Assembly: GCA_040285825.1 (NCBI GenBank) | Contig: JAUPSS010000004.1 | Span: forward strand, 5,215,658-5,279,657 | Source of the DNA: Eukaryota sp. TZLM1-RC | Lineage: Eukaryota > Metamonada: BaSk clade | DNA: 64,000 nt | Direction: 5' to 3' | Shown here: positions 42,245 to 52,879 of the stretch, piece after piece | Numbering within the stretch: the first letter of the stretch is position 1 | Layout: each line of letters starts with the position of its first letter | The notes under the pieces: generated by a model | The model's input: only the letters and a program-made list of their open reading frames with translations | Told to the model about the DNA's origin: nothing | Database searches by the model: none | Position numbers and translations under genes: made by a program

Positions 42245-45001
42245 ATGCAACTTCTTGCCAAACTGATTGTGAAATCTAGGCTGTTGTTGCTATTTGTATT
42301 TCTGCTTCTCACTGCAGCTTCCATCCACTATTCCTCATATGTGGTGGTCAACTATTCTTCTTCTTCCTACCTTCCCCCTGACAGTGAAACCTCTATTGCT
42401 TTGAACATTGTCAGAGGCGAGTATGTGACCCCTGACAGTATTTCTGTTATGGTGTCTTACATAGACAAAACAACCTCTTTCCATGTTTTATCCAAGCTTG
42501 AAACCATATCAGACATTGAGCACATTTCTTTCAACCCTCATGACGAGTCCTACTACCAGAACAGAAATGCTCGCTATAGTGTGACTCTCACTCCAAATAC
42601 TCGGTACGAAACTACTATCAAGTCCATTCGCGAAACCCTTGACCATTACCATGTTTCTTTAGCAGGTGGTCCCATTGACAGTATGAACGAGAAGGAAGCT
42701 CTTTCTAGGGAAATGACCTTAATCATTGGCTCCTGTGTAGCTATTCTCTTTGTCATTTTGACCTTCATGTCTACCAGTTATCTTCATACATTTGTTTTTG
42801 GAGTTACTTGTATTATAGGCATTATCCTCAACAGCGGTACTAATGCTTTGTTTGATGACATCTCTTACATAACCAACTCCATTTCAGCTATACTCCAGTT
42901 AGGTCTGTCCATGGATTACAGTGTGATTCTCTTGAACAGATACAAGGACGAACTTTGCCAGCACACAAGTCCAAAAGACGCAATGATTTCTGCTCTTTCC
43001 TCAACCATGATTCCAATCACATCATCATCATTTACTACTATTGCTGGTATGCTGGCCCTCACTGCGATGGAGTACACCATGGGAAGAGACATTGGGTTGG
43101 TATTGGCGAAGGGCATCGTTTGTTCGTTAGTTGCTGTCTTCTTCGTTATGCCTTCCTTGCTTGTCTGTCTCCATTCCTGGTGCGAAAAGACGAAGAAGAA
43201 GGCTTTAAAAGTTGATGGTAAAGTTTTTGTGTACTTTGGGAGTAAGTTGGGATATCTAACGTTAATCTTGACCATCGTTTTGGTGTCGGTTTCTTTTTTC
43301 GTTCAATCAAATAACTCATACGCTTTCACTGATTACATGCCGAATGAGGAAAGAGACGCCGTTGAGGCTTTATTTGGTTCAACAGAGACAGTCATGGCGT
43401 TGTACAGAACTGAAGGAGTTGATACTTTTACGACAGAACGGAAACTAATCAATTTGATTGATGATTACGTGATTGATGGTGATTATGTTTTGAAGTCACA
43501 ACTTTCTTTATCAACTACAGTCTACCAACCCTTAAAATCTGATGATTTATCCAATCAAATGAACCTTGAATACGAAACCTCGAAAATTTTGTTTGGAATG
43601 TATTACTTGGAAAACGACCAATCCCATCAAATGAATGTCAAACAATTCGTTAGCGTGTCCCATGGCTTAACCAATCGCCCAGACATTGAAGCTTCAATTC
43701 CAACTGAAGAAAAAGATCAGTTACGCCAAGTTAATCTGATCCTAACTAATTTGGATAGACCACTCACGATCACCCAAGCCTCGCTTATGACGGGGATACC
43801 TCTACCTTTAATGACCGCCATCTACTCGTCTTATTATATAGATAACGTTAAAGAAGGACATTCTTGGAAGGAACAGCTAGTTGACATTGTTTTAGAAGGA
43901 GTCAATCTTGTCAGAACTATAGTTTTGGAAGATTTGTTATATTATATTTTAGAAATGGAGTCTAAAGGAGCTCTACCCATGGATGGGACGGAGAAGAATG
44001 ATTTTCACAATACAATGGTGCTGGTGGCTCATCAATACTCTGAGTTTAACCACCAACAAATGTCTATTGTTTCAGGAGTTGATAATAACTTGGTATTGAC
44101 AGTTTATGCTGCTTACTTTACTGAATTGGGAGTTTTTGAAACAAATTCTATTCCTAGTGGGCTTTTCGTTCGTTTTCTTGACTCTCAGCGTCGTCATAAT
44201 GAGTTGATTGCAGCAATGATGAAGCCAGAAGATCATATGGGATTGGACGAACTGGTAGATCAGATTGATATGGTTGAATATAATCTCAAAGGAAAAACCA
44301 CACAAAGAATGATTCTCGACCTGCAACTGCCATCTGAAGGTCAGAACACATGGGATTATATTGATTTTCTTCGAGAGTCAATGCAAAAAACCTTTGGATC
44401 AGAGAGTTGGATTGCTGGCAGTACGGTGGCCAACAAGGATACTTTTGAGTCCTTTACTTCAGATTTACTCAAAATCAACGCAATTACTGTCGTTTCTATT
44501 GTTTTATTAGTAGGTTTGGCTTTTGTTTCTGTTTCAATCCCGTTGATATTAATAATTGTAATTCAAGGAGCTATCTGGTTTTCAATGTCTATTTCCTATT
44601 TCCTTGGAGACTCAGTCTTCTTTTTATCGTACCTTGTTATTATTGCTATCCAAATGGGAAGCTCGGTTGATTATGCTATTCTATTAACCTCTGAATACCT
44701 TTCAGCTAGAAAACTATGGAGCAAAAAAGCTGCTTTGAATGATGCAATTGCGAATGCCCTTCCAACTATTTTAACTTCAGGTTTAATTCTAATGTTTTGT
44801 GGACTTTCTGTTTCTTATATATCAACTCAAAAATCTGTACAAGCTGTTGGAAGCCTTTTGGCAAGAGGAACAGTTGTTAGTATGGCTTTTGTTGTGGTTT
44901 TGCTCCCTGGGATACTATATGTTTGTGATGCTCTTATTGGTAAAACCACAGTTAACTCAAAGTTCATAAGCACTGATGCTCAAAACTTGGATCATTATTA
45001 G
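42245..45001 (+). CDS. MMPL/RND-superfamily membrane transporter
   Basis: A 918-residue protein with the duplicated RND layout: one membrane segment at 10-30, a large extracytoplasmic loop, a five- to six-helix bundle at about 155-330 with LGLSMDYSVILLNRYKDE, a second helix (about 335-350), a second large loop (355-730), and a second bundle (about 735-900) with IQMGSSVDYAILLTSEYL. The G-x-S-x-D-Y motif in both halves is the proton-relay signature of MMPL-type and YdfJ-like exporters, distinguishing it from Patched/NPC1 sterol-sensing proteins, whose motif is GxxxD. A lipid or small-molecule exporter is the usual role; the substrate is not readable. Bacterial-type similarity in a eukaryotic setting suggests ancient lateral transfer (inference). 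Single exon; the ATG lies in GACTTCATG. Confidence 0.8.
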   Translation: MQLLAKLIVKSRLLLLFVFLLLTAASIHYSSYVVVNYSSSSYLPPDSETSIALNIVRGEYVTPDSISVMVSYIDKTTSFHVLSKLETISDIEHISFNPHDESYYQNRNARYSVTLTPNTRYETTIKSIRETLDHYHVSLAGGPIDSMNEKEALSREMTLIIGSCVAILFVILTFMSTSYLHTFVFGVTCIIGIILNSGTNALFDDISYITNSISAILQLGLSMDYSVILLNRYKDELCQHTSPKDAMISALSSTMIPITSSSFTTIAGMLALTAMEYTMGRDIGLVLAKGIVCSLVAVFFVMPSLLVCLHSWCEKTKKKALKVDGKVFVYFGSKLGYLTLILTIVLVSVSFFVQSNNSYAFTDYMPNEERDAVEALFGSTETVMALYRTEGVDTFTTERKLINLIDDYVIDGDYVLKSQLSLSTTVYQPLKSDDLSNQMNLEYETSKILFGMYYLENDQSHQMNVKQFVSVSHGLTNRPDIEASIPTEEKDQLRQVNLILTNLDRPLTITQASLMTGIPLPLMTAIYSSYYIDNVKEGHSWKEQLVDIVLEGVNLVRTIVLEDLLYYILEMESKGALPMDGTEKNDFHNTMVLVAHQYSEFNHQQMSIVSGVDNNLVLTVYAAYFTELGVFETNSIPSGLFVRFLDSQRRHNELIAAMMKPEDHMGLDELVDQIDMVEYNLKGKTTQRMILDLQLPSEGQNTWDYIDFLRESMQKTFGSESWIAGSTVANKDTFESFTSDLLKINAITVVSIVLLVGLAFVSVSIPLILIIVIQGAIWFSMSISYFLGDSVFFLSYLVIIAIQMGSSVDYAILLTSEYLSARKLWSKKAALNDAIANALPTILTSGLILMFCGLSVSYISTQKSVQAVGSLLARGTVVSMAFVVVLLPGILYVCDALIGKTTVNSKFISTDAQNLDHY

Positions 45002-45309
45002 TATTATTGTCTTGTGTGATTTTCTCAAGTGTCTTTTTGTTAGTTGTTTTGTAAATTTCTAATTTGTCTTTATTTGTATTTAAATCCTTTCAGTTTGTTT
45101 TCGTTATTCAGAACATAGCATTTTTTGACATTTCACTTTCACTTTCACACAAATTTTTTTTGCTTATTCTTTGAATTTCCACTGGTCATAATTTTGGTTT
45201 AGCAACGGTTTAGGCCTTCTTCATAACTTCAAAGATTCAGAAAGTTGACTGCTCACAATTTTTGTGGTATATCAAACCTGAAAGTAACTAATGTTTTCTG
45301 AGTAATAAT
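45002..45309. other. intergenic, no gene seen
   Basis: The 3' flank of the MMPL gene. No feature beyond A/T-rich transcript-end-like sequence. Confidence 0.4.
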
Positions 45310-46240
45310 ACTGTATTTATTAAACTTTTACACATAACAAAATAAACTCATAACTAATGGGACGAAATTCATTGAACCAAGATTTCCTCTACAAAATCTT
45401 GATCTACTTGATGTCTAGCTAAAGCTTCTCTAATTCGATGGAAAAACCAAGGCAATCTATTAATAATGGCAAATTGAATTCGAGAGCGCCACAAAAAGAT
45501 ATCAAATCTTTCCATTGTTTTTTCTTGAACATTTTTTGGAAATCATTCAAAAAAGCTCCTGATTCTATTGATAGCCTTCCGTTTTTCGAAAAGGGGAAAG
45601 CAACAACAACAAGTGGTCTATTTCTATAAGCATTAGCTTTTTCGATACCTTTGTCATATTTTCTATGTTTTTCTTGGGCCTTAAATTCGAGAGCACTCAT
45701 AGGATTAAGTTTTCTTTTTTGAACCAAAATGTCATTTGCAACATCACATGAGACAAAGTCAAGAACATCCTCAGAGTTATCAATCCAATCACAGTATACA
45801 TCACCCCTATCATCAGAACCGAAATTGTTGAACGACAGTGTTTCCTTCAGCAGGGGCTCTTTGATACACGAGAATCTTACAGTTTGTGCCATATTAAAAA
45901 CAGTGTCTCTAACAGCATTATGTAATGAAGAACGATAAGTTATCAATTTCGAACAATTAAGAGCATGACGCAAAGTGAGCTGTGGTGAATTCGAACAAAT
46001 ACATTTTTCTTTTAATAATCATTGGTTCATGGTAATATTCAGAGATAATCTCATTTTTGTTACAAACGCTTCATTATTAGCATATAGTCCAAATCTTCGT
46101 GGTAGAATGGTTACAAACAGTGAAGAATCTGAAGAGTGATTTTCACAAACACCTTTTCCCAATAACAATGAGTGGACAACTTGATTTAAAACAGCCAAGC
46201 TGCACATATTTTTATAAAGATCTTTTTGATACAATCAATT
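45310..46240 (-). mobile_element. 5'-truncated non-LTR element, family A copy 5
   Basis: The minus-strand frames 46234-46019 (KDLYKNMCSLAVLNQVVHSLLL, zinc-region approach) and 45973-45419 (RHALNCSKL..., endonuclease core DDRGDVYCDW, tail) are separated by one frame break. Its 3' terminus is a third variant (AACAAAATAAACTCATAACTAATGGG) shared with the decayed copy at 29345. Confidence 0.75.
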
Positions 46241-46336
46241 CACTCAGCAATAATGAATACCTTCATACAATATTGAATGAATTAATAAATGAACAAAGAA
46301 TGATAGAACAAAAACACAGGAAAATAATAAAGACTT

Positions 46337-46680
46337 TTAGAGACAAAACCGTAATAAATGACAACAGTCGGAGTGACAGAATCCTACCTCCAATAGCAAA
46401 GTTTCTGCCATTGCTGAATCACTATTGAAAATGCATCTTGGGAGGTAAAATTTCAATTGGTTTTGAACAATAATGAATGCAAAACCTTGTACAGAAAAAA
46501 GTTCATTGAGGGCACAAGTGTCCATAGGAAGCAGTAGTCTTTTGTTGCAGCCACATCTGTGCCTTGAAAGACCAACTTCATCAGCGAAAAGGACGTTATT
46601 TGAAAGTTGCAACGAATAACTACAACATCAGCACCTCGTACCATCCATGCTTGAGTGCATGCAGGTGTGAAACATGACAA
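46337..46680 (-). pseudogene. possible DDE (Tc1/mariner-like) transposase fragment
   Basis: Two overlapping minus-strand frames can be read as one broken sequence: CFTPACTQAWMVRGADVVVIR, then NNVLFADEVGLSRHRCG, then LFSVQGFAFIIV. The F-x-D-E-x-G block resembles the second catalytic Asp region of Tc1/mariner-type transposases. The match is short and no terminal repeats were found, so this is tentative. Confidence 0.3.
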
Positions 46681-46833
46681 AAAGTACTGTGATCAAAATG
46701 CAGTGATAATTGACCTAAATGATAAACAATGGAAGACAAAGATGGCTCAAAACAGTTTTAAACTTTCCTCTTACAACCGCCAATCAGCAACCTTTTGCAA
46801 GTCAGCTTCTTTTTACCTATTTAGAGCAATACA

Positions 46834-47696
46834 ATGGTATCTAGAATCGGTAAATACAAGGTCTGTAGAACTATTGCCCAAGGATCTTCTGGAAAGGTGA
46901 AGGAGTGTATTGATAATGATGGTCAGCGATATGCGATCAAAATCATTGATGTTTCTACTACAAAAGCCAACCAGACACTTGAAAACATTAAACGGGAAGT
47001 TTGTGTTTTGAAGGAGTTTAGTACAATACACCCCAACATTTGTACTCTCCATAAAGTGTTGTGCTCTTCGCATAAACTATTCTTGGTCTTTGACTACTGT
47101 GAAACCGATCTGTACGAACTCATTTTCAAGAAACATAACCTGTCAGAGGATCGTGCCGCCTGCTACTTTTATCAAATATGTGAAGCACTACATGCTCTTC
47201 ATTCCCACTCTATCGCACATAGAGGTTTGTCTTTAAGCCACTTACCATAGACATTAAGCCAGAAAACATTCTTCTCATCAATGAGTCCATTAGAATCTCA
47301 GATTTTGGTCTCTCGCGCATTGTATACAACTCTTGTGCCTCTACATTCGTCGGGACCATCTACTACTGTGCTCCAGAAATTCTGAATGCTTATTTTGACA
47401 AAAACAAGAAGTACAATGCCTTCAAATCAGACATTTGGTCACTTGGGGCGGTTCTGTATTGTATGCTTGTAGGACATTTCCCATTCCACTCACCAGATCA
47501 AGAAGAATTGGTCACGCTGATTTGTTCGGCTAAGTTCAGTATTCCAACATTCATTTCAGATTCAGCCAAGAATCTCTTGAAGAGAATTCTAGTAGCTGAC
47601 CCTGGTGACCGTATTTCTCTAGCTATGATCTTGCAACATCATTGGTTCGTGGAACAAGGTGTAGGTGTAGTGAATGGTAAAACGGAAAAATTGTAA
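46834..47696 (+). CDS. CAMK-like Ser/Thr protein kinase, two exons
   Basis: Joining 46834-47224 to 47251-47696 gives 278 residues, a kinase domain with almost nothing else. The glycine loop is degenerate (IAQGSSGKV), VAIK is YAIKII, and the catalytic loop HRDIKPENILL is formed exactly across the splice junction. DFG is intact (SDFGLSRIV), the activation segment ends in GTIYYCAPEIL, and the C-lobe has SDIWSLGAVLYCMLVGHFPF and LLKRILVADPGDRIS. The SDIWSLG and GHFPF pattern places it with CAMK/SNF1-type kinases. All catalytic residues are present, so it is probably active. Substrate unknown; no regulatory domain. Confidence 0.85.
47225..47250 (+). other. 26-nt intron of the kinase gene
   Basis: It starts GTTTGTCTT and ends CCACTTACCATAG. 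Its removal splits a Asp codon (G/AC) and restores HRDIKPEN; without removal the frame ends at 47250 in a stop. This makes it one of the best-supported very short spliceosomal introns one could read from sequence alone. Confidence 0.92.
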
Positions 47697-48870
47697 ATTT
47701 ACTGAAGTTGACTTTTTCAAAAAATTCAACATAGGACAATTGAGCTCCAAAGTTGTGTAATATTGTAAAAAAAAGGAAACGTTTCAACTAGTGACAGATG
47801 ATATTTGAGCACTAATGAAACACTATTTTTTAATTTATTATTTATAATTCTATTATAAATCATGTTTATTCTTTCTGTTGTTGGCCAAATATTTTTCATT
47901 TAACTTATTTTTGTGCAAAGGGTTTTTGTTAGTTTCAATTTTCTCAACAGTGACTTTTCCATGCATTTACTTTGTGACATTGCTGGGATCAATGAGTTTG
48001 ATTTAATGAGTTTAATGTTCTAAAGGTGTTATTTATGGCTGTACTATCTACGTCAAAATGTTGAAATTCTATTAGTGAATATTTACAATACTAAATACTT
48101 TGATGATCTGTGGGAGTTATGGTACATGTATACCTGAGGATGTAGAGTAATTCATGACGAAGGCAAAAGGGTTTCCTTCGACTTAAGCGCTAGAACGCAA
48201 TTGAACATTGAACTAGAATTAACTATAAAGATATAAACTAATCTAAAACTAATACAAAATAATAAAGCTAGCCACGGCTAACAAATTGATGAATAAATAT
48301 CACATCAAGGCATTTGCTTTTGTTGCAGACTAATCGTAACAGGGTCAAATTAATGACATTGTGTTAACACCATAACATCACAGTTTCTAGAAGACTTGAT
48401 TTGAGTTTTTGCACCAAAAGTGTACTCACTTGGACTGATCATCTGCGTTGTACATCATCAGCAGAAAAAACTCAATTTCACAAATACTGTCAAAAAAAGT
48501 ACTCATGCAGAAAAAAGCACAAACTACACCATAAACTTTAACATTTACCAAAAAACTAATAGAACTTATAGTACAAATTGTGCCCTTCAACTCAAATACA
48601 ATTCTAGGATGTAAGTGGTAGAATTAAATAATGTGTCTTTAACCAGGAAACATACCCAGAAATTCATTGAATTATGATTTCCAATGGAAAATTCTGATCT
48701 TCTCACATTCTGTTTATTCTTACCTTGGTTCGATTGAAAAACGGTTATTTTTGTATTGATGACTGCAAATTCGTTAGCGCCAAAGGGATACCATCTCTGC
48801 TTTTCTTTTCTCTAACTGTCATTGGAATACACTACGTGTGTCCTTTAAAGTTAGTTTTCTACTTATTGAA
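47697..48870. other. intergenic, no gene seen
   Basis: Long AT-rich spacer after the kinase. Short frames at 48420-48910 have no family motif. The right end blends into retroelement debris. Confidence 0.45.
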
Positions 48871-48874
48871 TAAA

Positions 48875-49050
48875 TCAAAGCAATACACCCAAATCAGCAG
48901 GACAAAATAAATGACTTCGAATCAAAAATTCATAAACTTCTAATAAAGAAGAAAGAAATCTGACCCGAACGGGTGATAGTGCAGATCTGCAAAAATTGAT
49001 AGATACCGCGGGGAAGGTTGATCTTTAAATATAAGTGAATTTTCCAGAAT
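48875..49050 (-). mobile_element. short family D retroelement fragment
   Basis: Matches 57855-58040 and 50380-50530 (all minus strand) in the connector region: ACTTCGAATCAAA..., then TCTGACCCGAA..., then the GATAGATACCG stretch and GTGAATTTTCCAGAATAA. Only about 170 bp remain. Confidence 0.6.
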
Positions 49051-49129
49051 AACAAATTTTAAAGATAAAAAATGAGATGAGTTTTATAATGTCACATTAT
49101 GCAATAAAACTAAGATCCTATTTTTTATA

Positions 49130-50640
49130 TGACTCTTCTTTTATCCAACAACAAATATGAAAACATAAAATACACAATTAAAACTCCACATCCTCAAAAC
49201 CTGCCTCCCCTACATCAAAACAATTAATTGCCAAAGATTCAGAAAATTTCCCAAAAGAAGACAGTGAATCAGAAATCAGTTTTACCATTTTCTTAAAAAT
49301 AGAAAATACAATCCTGTTTTGCCAGTGAACACGATGGAAAATTCTTCCAGTTCTTTCCTTTACAACTACAACAAAATCCTAAAGGAAAGCCATAACAGCC
49401 TTACCCAAAGATCCAAGCAAAGAAAATACAAAGGGACATAAATTATATTGGGCATGAGAATTTTCATTAATCGAGGAAATGGGTTTCGCATATTGAGCAA
49501 TTTTATATTTTTCGCCTGCAAGAAGAGGATTATTTACATCCGAGTTAATGAGATGTTCGTTAGAGGAATTACAAGGGTCAATAGACATGGCGTCTAAAAT
49601 AGTAAAACTACCATTTAAACCGGGAACAACTAGATCACCTCTTGTCAGACCCATAGAAGCTCTGTTGTAACGCGTACTATCTATATTAGGATCATCAAGA
49701 ATCAATTTTGATAACAGCGGTTTCAAAAAGGAATCTACTCGATATGATTTGCACATTACATAAATTTGGTCCCTGACTTATTATGTACTTTACCTCTAAA
49801 TGTAGTAAAATGTTTACAGTTCAAAAGATGAGTAAACAAAAGAAGTTTACCACATTTACAAGTTAAATGATTGGGCAAATTGTTTGGCCACAGAAAACAA
49901 CGAAAACGCATGGTTAAAAGCTATTCATTGTTTTTTAACAAAAGTCCATAAACAGAGGGAACTTGAGTTACTAAAGCAGCAGCTGAACTATCACGAATAT
50001 CCTTTAAAAAATTACCGAAAGCGGAATTTTTAGTTTTGGCCAAGCCAAGTCTTACTTCTTAATTCAAGCCTTCATATAATTTAACCAGATGGTACTGAAG
50101 CTTTTTCAAGCAAAAACGTTAATTTGGAAGTAATCGGGTGGGCATTTCTTGAATATTTTGAGGAAAACACTGAATCCAGATATCACTAGGCAAATTATCT
50201 AATTCAATTTGAAGTTGATTCAAATAAAAATTTGATTCACCATGGATCAGATGAACATCATAAGGAAACCTTTGAAAAAATTCAAAAACAGAATTTTTTC
50301 CACCTCCTAAAAAAGCTGCTTTACATAAAATCGAAGATTTCGTGAAACCAATTCCACCATAATCAGCAGAACAAAAAACATGATTTCGAATTAAAGATTC
50401 ATTTACCTCCAATAATGAGGAAAAAAATTTGACCCGAAGTTTGTTGAAAGATCTACAAAAATCAAGAGATACTGAAGGAGGAGTTGACCTTAAAATATGA
50501 GTGAATTTTCCAGAATTTGATGTGTTTTTCGATATCAAATTCAGCATTAAAACTAAGATTTTTGTCAAAATTCTTCAATAAATTGTTCAATTGGGAATAA
50601 ATTTCATCCAAATTACCTAACCAACATCCAAGAAGTGCCA
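49130..50640 (-). mobile_element. non-LTR element, family D copy 2
   Basis: The minus strand from 50640 gives the connector (FTHILRSTPPSVSLDF, then ADYGGIGFTKSSILCKAAFLG), then a broken zinc region, then 49756-49379 with the endonuclease core (RGDLVVPGLNG; ILDAMSIDPC) and the SLLGSLGKAVMAF tail. The 3' UTR down to about 49130 matches the 6600-7330 copy. It has multiple frame breaks and no RT core. Confidence 0.75.
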
Positions 50641-51745
50641 AAATGCCAAAATGCCAAGAAGCACTTTGAGATCAACATCACCATCAATTTCTTTGGAGTT
50701 TTGTCGCATTTTTAATGAACAAGGAACCAATTTTTTAGCAAAATTATTGAAAATTGATGCATCTCAGTTACGAAGCCACATTTTTTGTGGTACAAATTTT
50801 GGTGGTGTTGATTTTCATAAATCAAGCTACCTTTGTAAAGCTGCCTTTATTGGAGGTGGAAAGAATTTTATTTATGAATTTGTGAATCGTTTTCCTGAAA
50901 AAAATCATCTCATTGAAAATTGTGGCAGCTCTTATCTTATTTCTTTGCACCAGGAAATTGAAACTCTTTCACCAAGTATTTGGTCTCAATGTTCTCCCTC
51001 TGATATTGTGGAACTTCCTTCAAGAAGCTTGCTCTCCTTACCACTGACTGTTGCAAAATTGCAGAAAAAAATCTTGAAAGTTTTAGAAAACTTGGATTAT
51101 ATTGTACGTCTTAGCTTGGCCAAGGAAAAAAATCCCGTTTTTGCAAACTTTTTGATTGATCTTGAAGACAGTTGTTCAAGTTGCCTAATTTCCCAAATTC
51201 CCAACATTTATGGCCTTCTACTTAATGATCACCAATGGATTACTGCAATGAGAATGAGATGTTTTCTATGGCCTTGTTCATTACCAAATGATTTAATTTG
51301 TCGCTGCAAGAGTGTTGTTACGCTTTCCCATATTTTAAACTGTAAGTATTTTATAACTTATCGCTCAATTGTTCATGACTCAGTTCGTGATCAATTATAT
51401 GCCATGTGCCAAGGTTTCAATATAGAGGCATTTATTGAGCCATTAGTACGTAAGCTGTCTTCATATCAAACTGATGATTCCTTTGGTAAAAGAAGGGCAG
51501 ATTTAGTAGCTCCAGGGATCGATGGTGTTCTCAATGTTGTAGATGTTGTCTCGGTTGATGTTTGCAAAAATTCTGCTGCTCGTTTAGTGTTTTCCGCTGA
51601 TTCGCCGTTATCTAACGCCAAAAGAAAGAAGATAAAAAATATGAAGAACCTTTGGCACAGTTAGGTAGAGTGGAACATGTGAAATACCAGTTTGTGCCGT
51701 TTGCCATTTCTCTTTTTGGCAATATTGGACCTTCAGGGTTGCACT
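50640..51745 (+). mobile_element. non-LTR element, family B copy 1
   Basis: A 337-residue open frame (50651-51664) covers the connector (CGTNFGGVDFHKSSYLCKA), the zinc-like segment (CRCKSVVTLSHILNC), YRSIVHDSVRDQL, and the endonuclease core (GKRRADLVAPGIDG; VVDVVSVDVC). The tail FGNIGPSGLH continues to 51745, where homology with copy 2 (16806-17340) stops abruptly at the start of the Fanzor remnant. It is the best-preserved copy of family B. Confidence 0.8.
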
Positions 51746-52850
51746 GATGGTGTAAGTTGCTCATTACATCTTAAACGAAAACTTAAAGCCTGGAAGAGTC
51801 ACCTCAAAGAGCCCGAAAAGGGTCAAAAAATACCGTACTTGACTGATTTTCCACGGGATGAGCTTATAAATATTACCTTCACAATAATTGACCCTGGTAG
51901 ACCAATTGATGGTTTTAAAACGAAAATTAAACTGCCCAAATCCCAACATGTTAACTCAACCACACTCAACCCCAACATATTCAAGATTAGAATGGAACAA
52001 ATGGCATCATGATGAAAACAAAGGAAGAAAAAGAGGATTTATTAACAAAATGAAAAGAAACAAAAAGATAAAACAAAATCCTCCTACTCCAAATGAAAAC
52101 AAGAAAACAAGACTAAAAGAATATACTTTCAAGAGGTTGACTGCTCCTCAACGAAGAAGAGAAACTCTGAACAAAGACCATCAAAAATTCTATATAAGGA
52201 TGCTAAAAAAACATGGATTATTCAAAACAAAACTGTAAAGGAGTGGGAAGAAGAATTACAACAATCTTCTAAAAAACTCTAGATCATGAAAAATTCCTAA
52301 TACTACAAGGCAACTTTTCTCCACATGATGGAGCTTGTTACTTTAATAAAGAATTGAGATTCATAAAACTGCGAAGATTCATGGCCACAGAGATTTGAAG
52401 CAAAATGGATGAATGAATTCGAAAATAAGTTTGGAGGTCCAGAAGATAACATTGTAGTGATGGGTGATTGAAAGCAAACCAATTTTAAACATCAAGCACC
52501 TACAAAGAATGTTGGTTATCGAAAGATGATTAAAAAACGTAACTTCCATCTATTGCTGCTGGACGAATATAGATCAAGTTGTAGATGTCATGTATGTGTA
52601 CTCAAGAGAAAAGAAGGTGAAAATGTAAGGAACCATCGAGTACCTAATCCAAGAGAGCAAAGACTCCAACGGTCCTTAGACATGGATTACTCGCTTGCAA
52701 GAAGCGTGGATATCTATGGAATCGTAATGTCATTGATGTTCATGGTATGATTCATGTTGTGAATCGGTGTCTTAAAGGATATGAAAAAACTCAAGTTTTG
52801 AAAAGATCAACATTATTCATTTCACATTCCAGTAATCTAAACGGGTTACT
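51740..52850 (+). pseudogene. decayed Fanzor (TnpB-like) nuclease, copy 2
   Basis: Starts with CTDGVSCSLHLKRKL, a typical pre-RuvC Fanzor segment, then IIDPGRPIDGF, the RuvC-I D-P-G motif, near 51885. A Lys-rich insert with several stops follows. From 52450 it resumes with VVMGD near 52455 and, from about 52490, KHQAPTKNVGYRKM, then LLLLDEYRSSCRCHVC (RuvC-II/Zn ribbon). The last motif, CKKRGYLWNRN, lies in another frame near 52700, with Asn where the RuvC-III Asp (NRD) is normal. It is clearly a pseudogene. It ends about 30 bp before the AP-4 beta start. Confidence 0.7.
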
Positions 52851-52879
52851 ACTATTTGACATCTTTGTGCTATTAACTG

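Noticed and set aside
46834-47250. A truncated kinase ending at 47250 (SLSHLP-stop)
   Set aside because: The truncation is an artefact of translating the 26-nt intron. Removing it restores HRDIKPEN and the rest of the domain.
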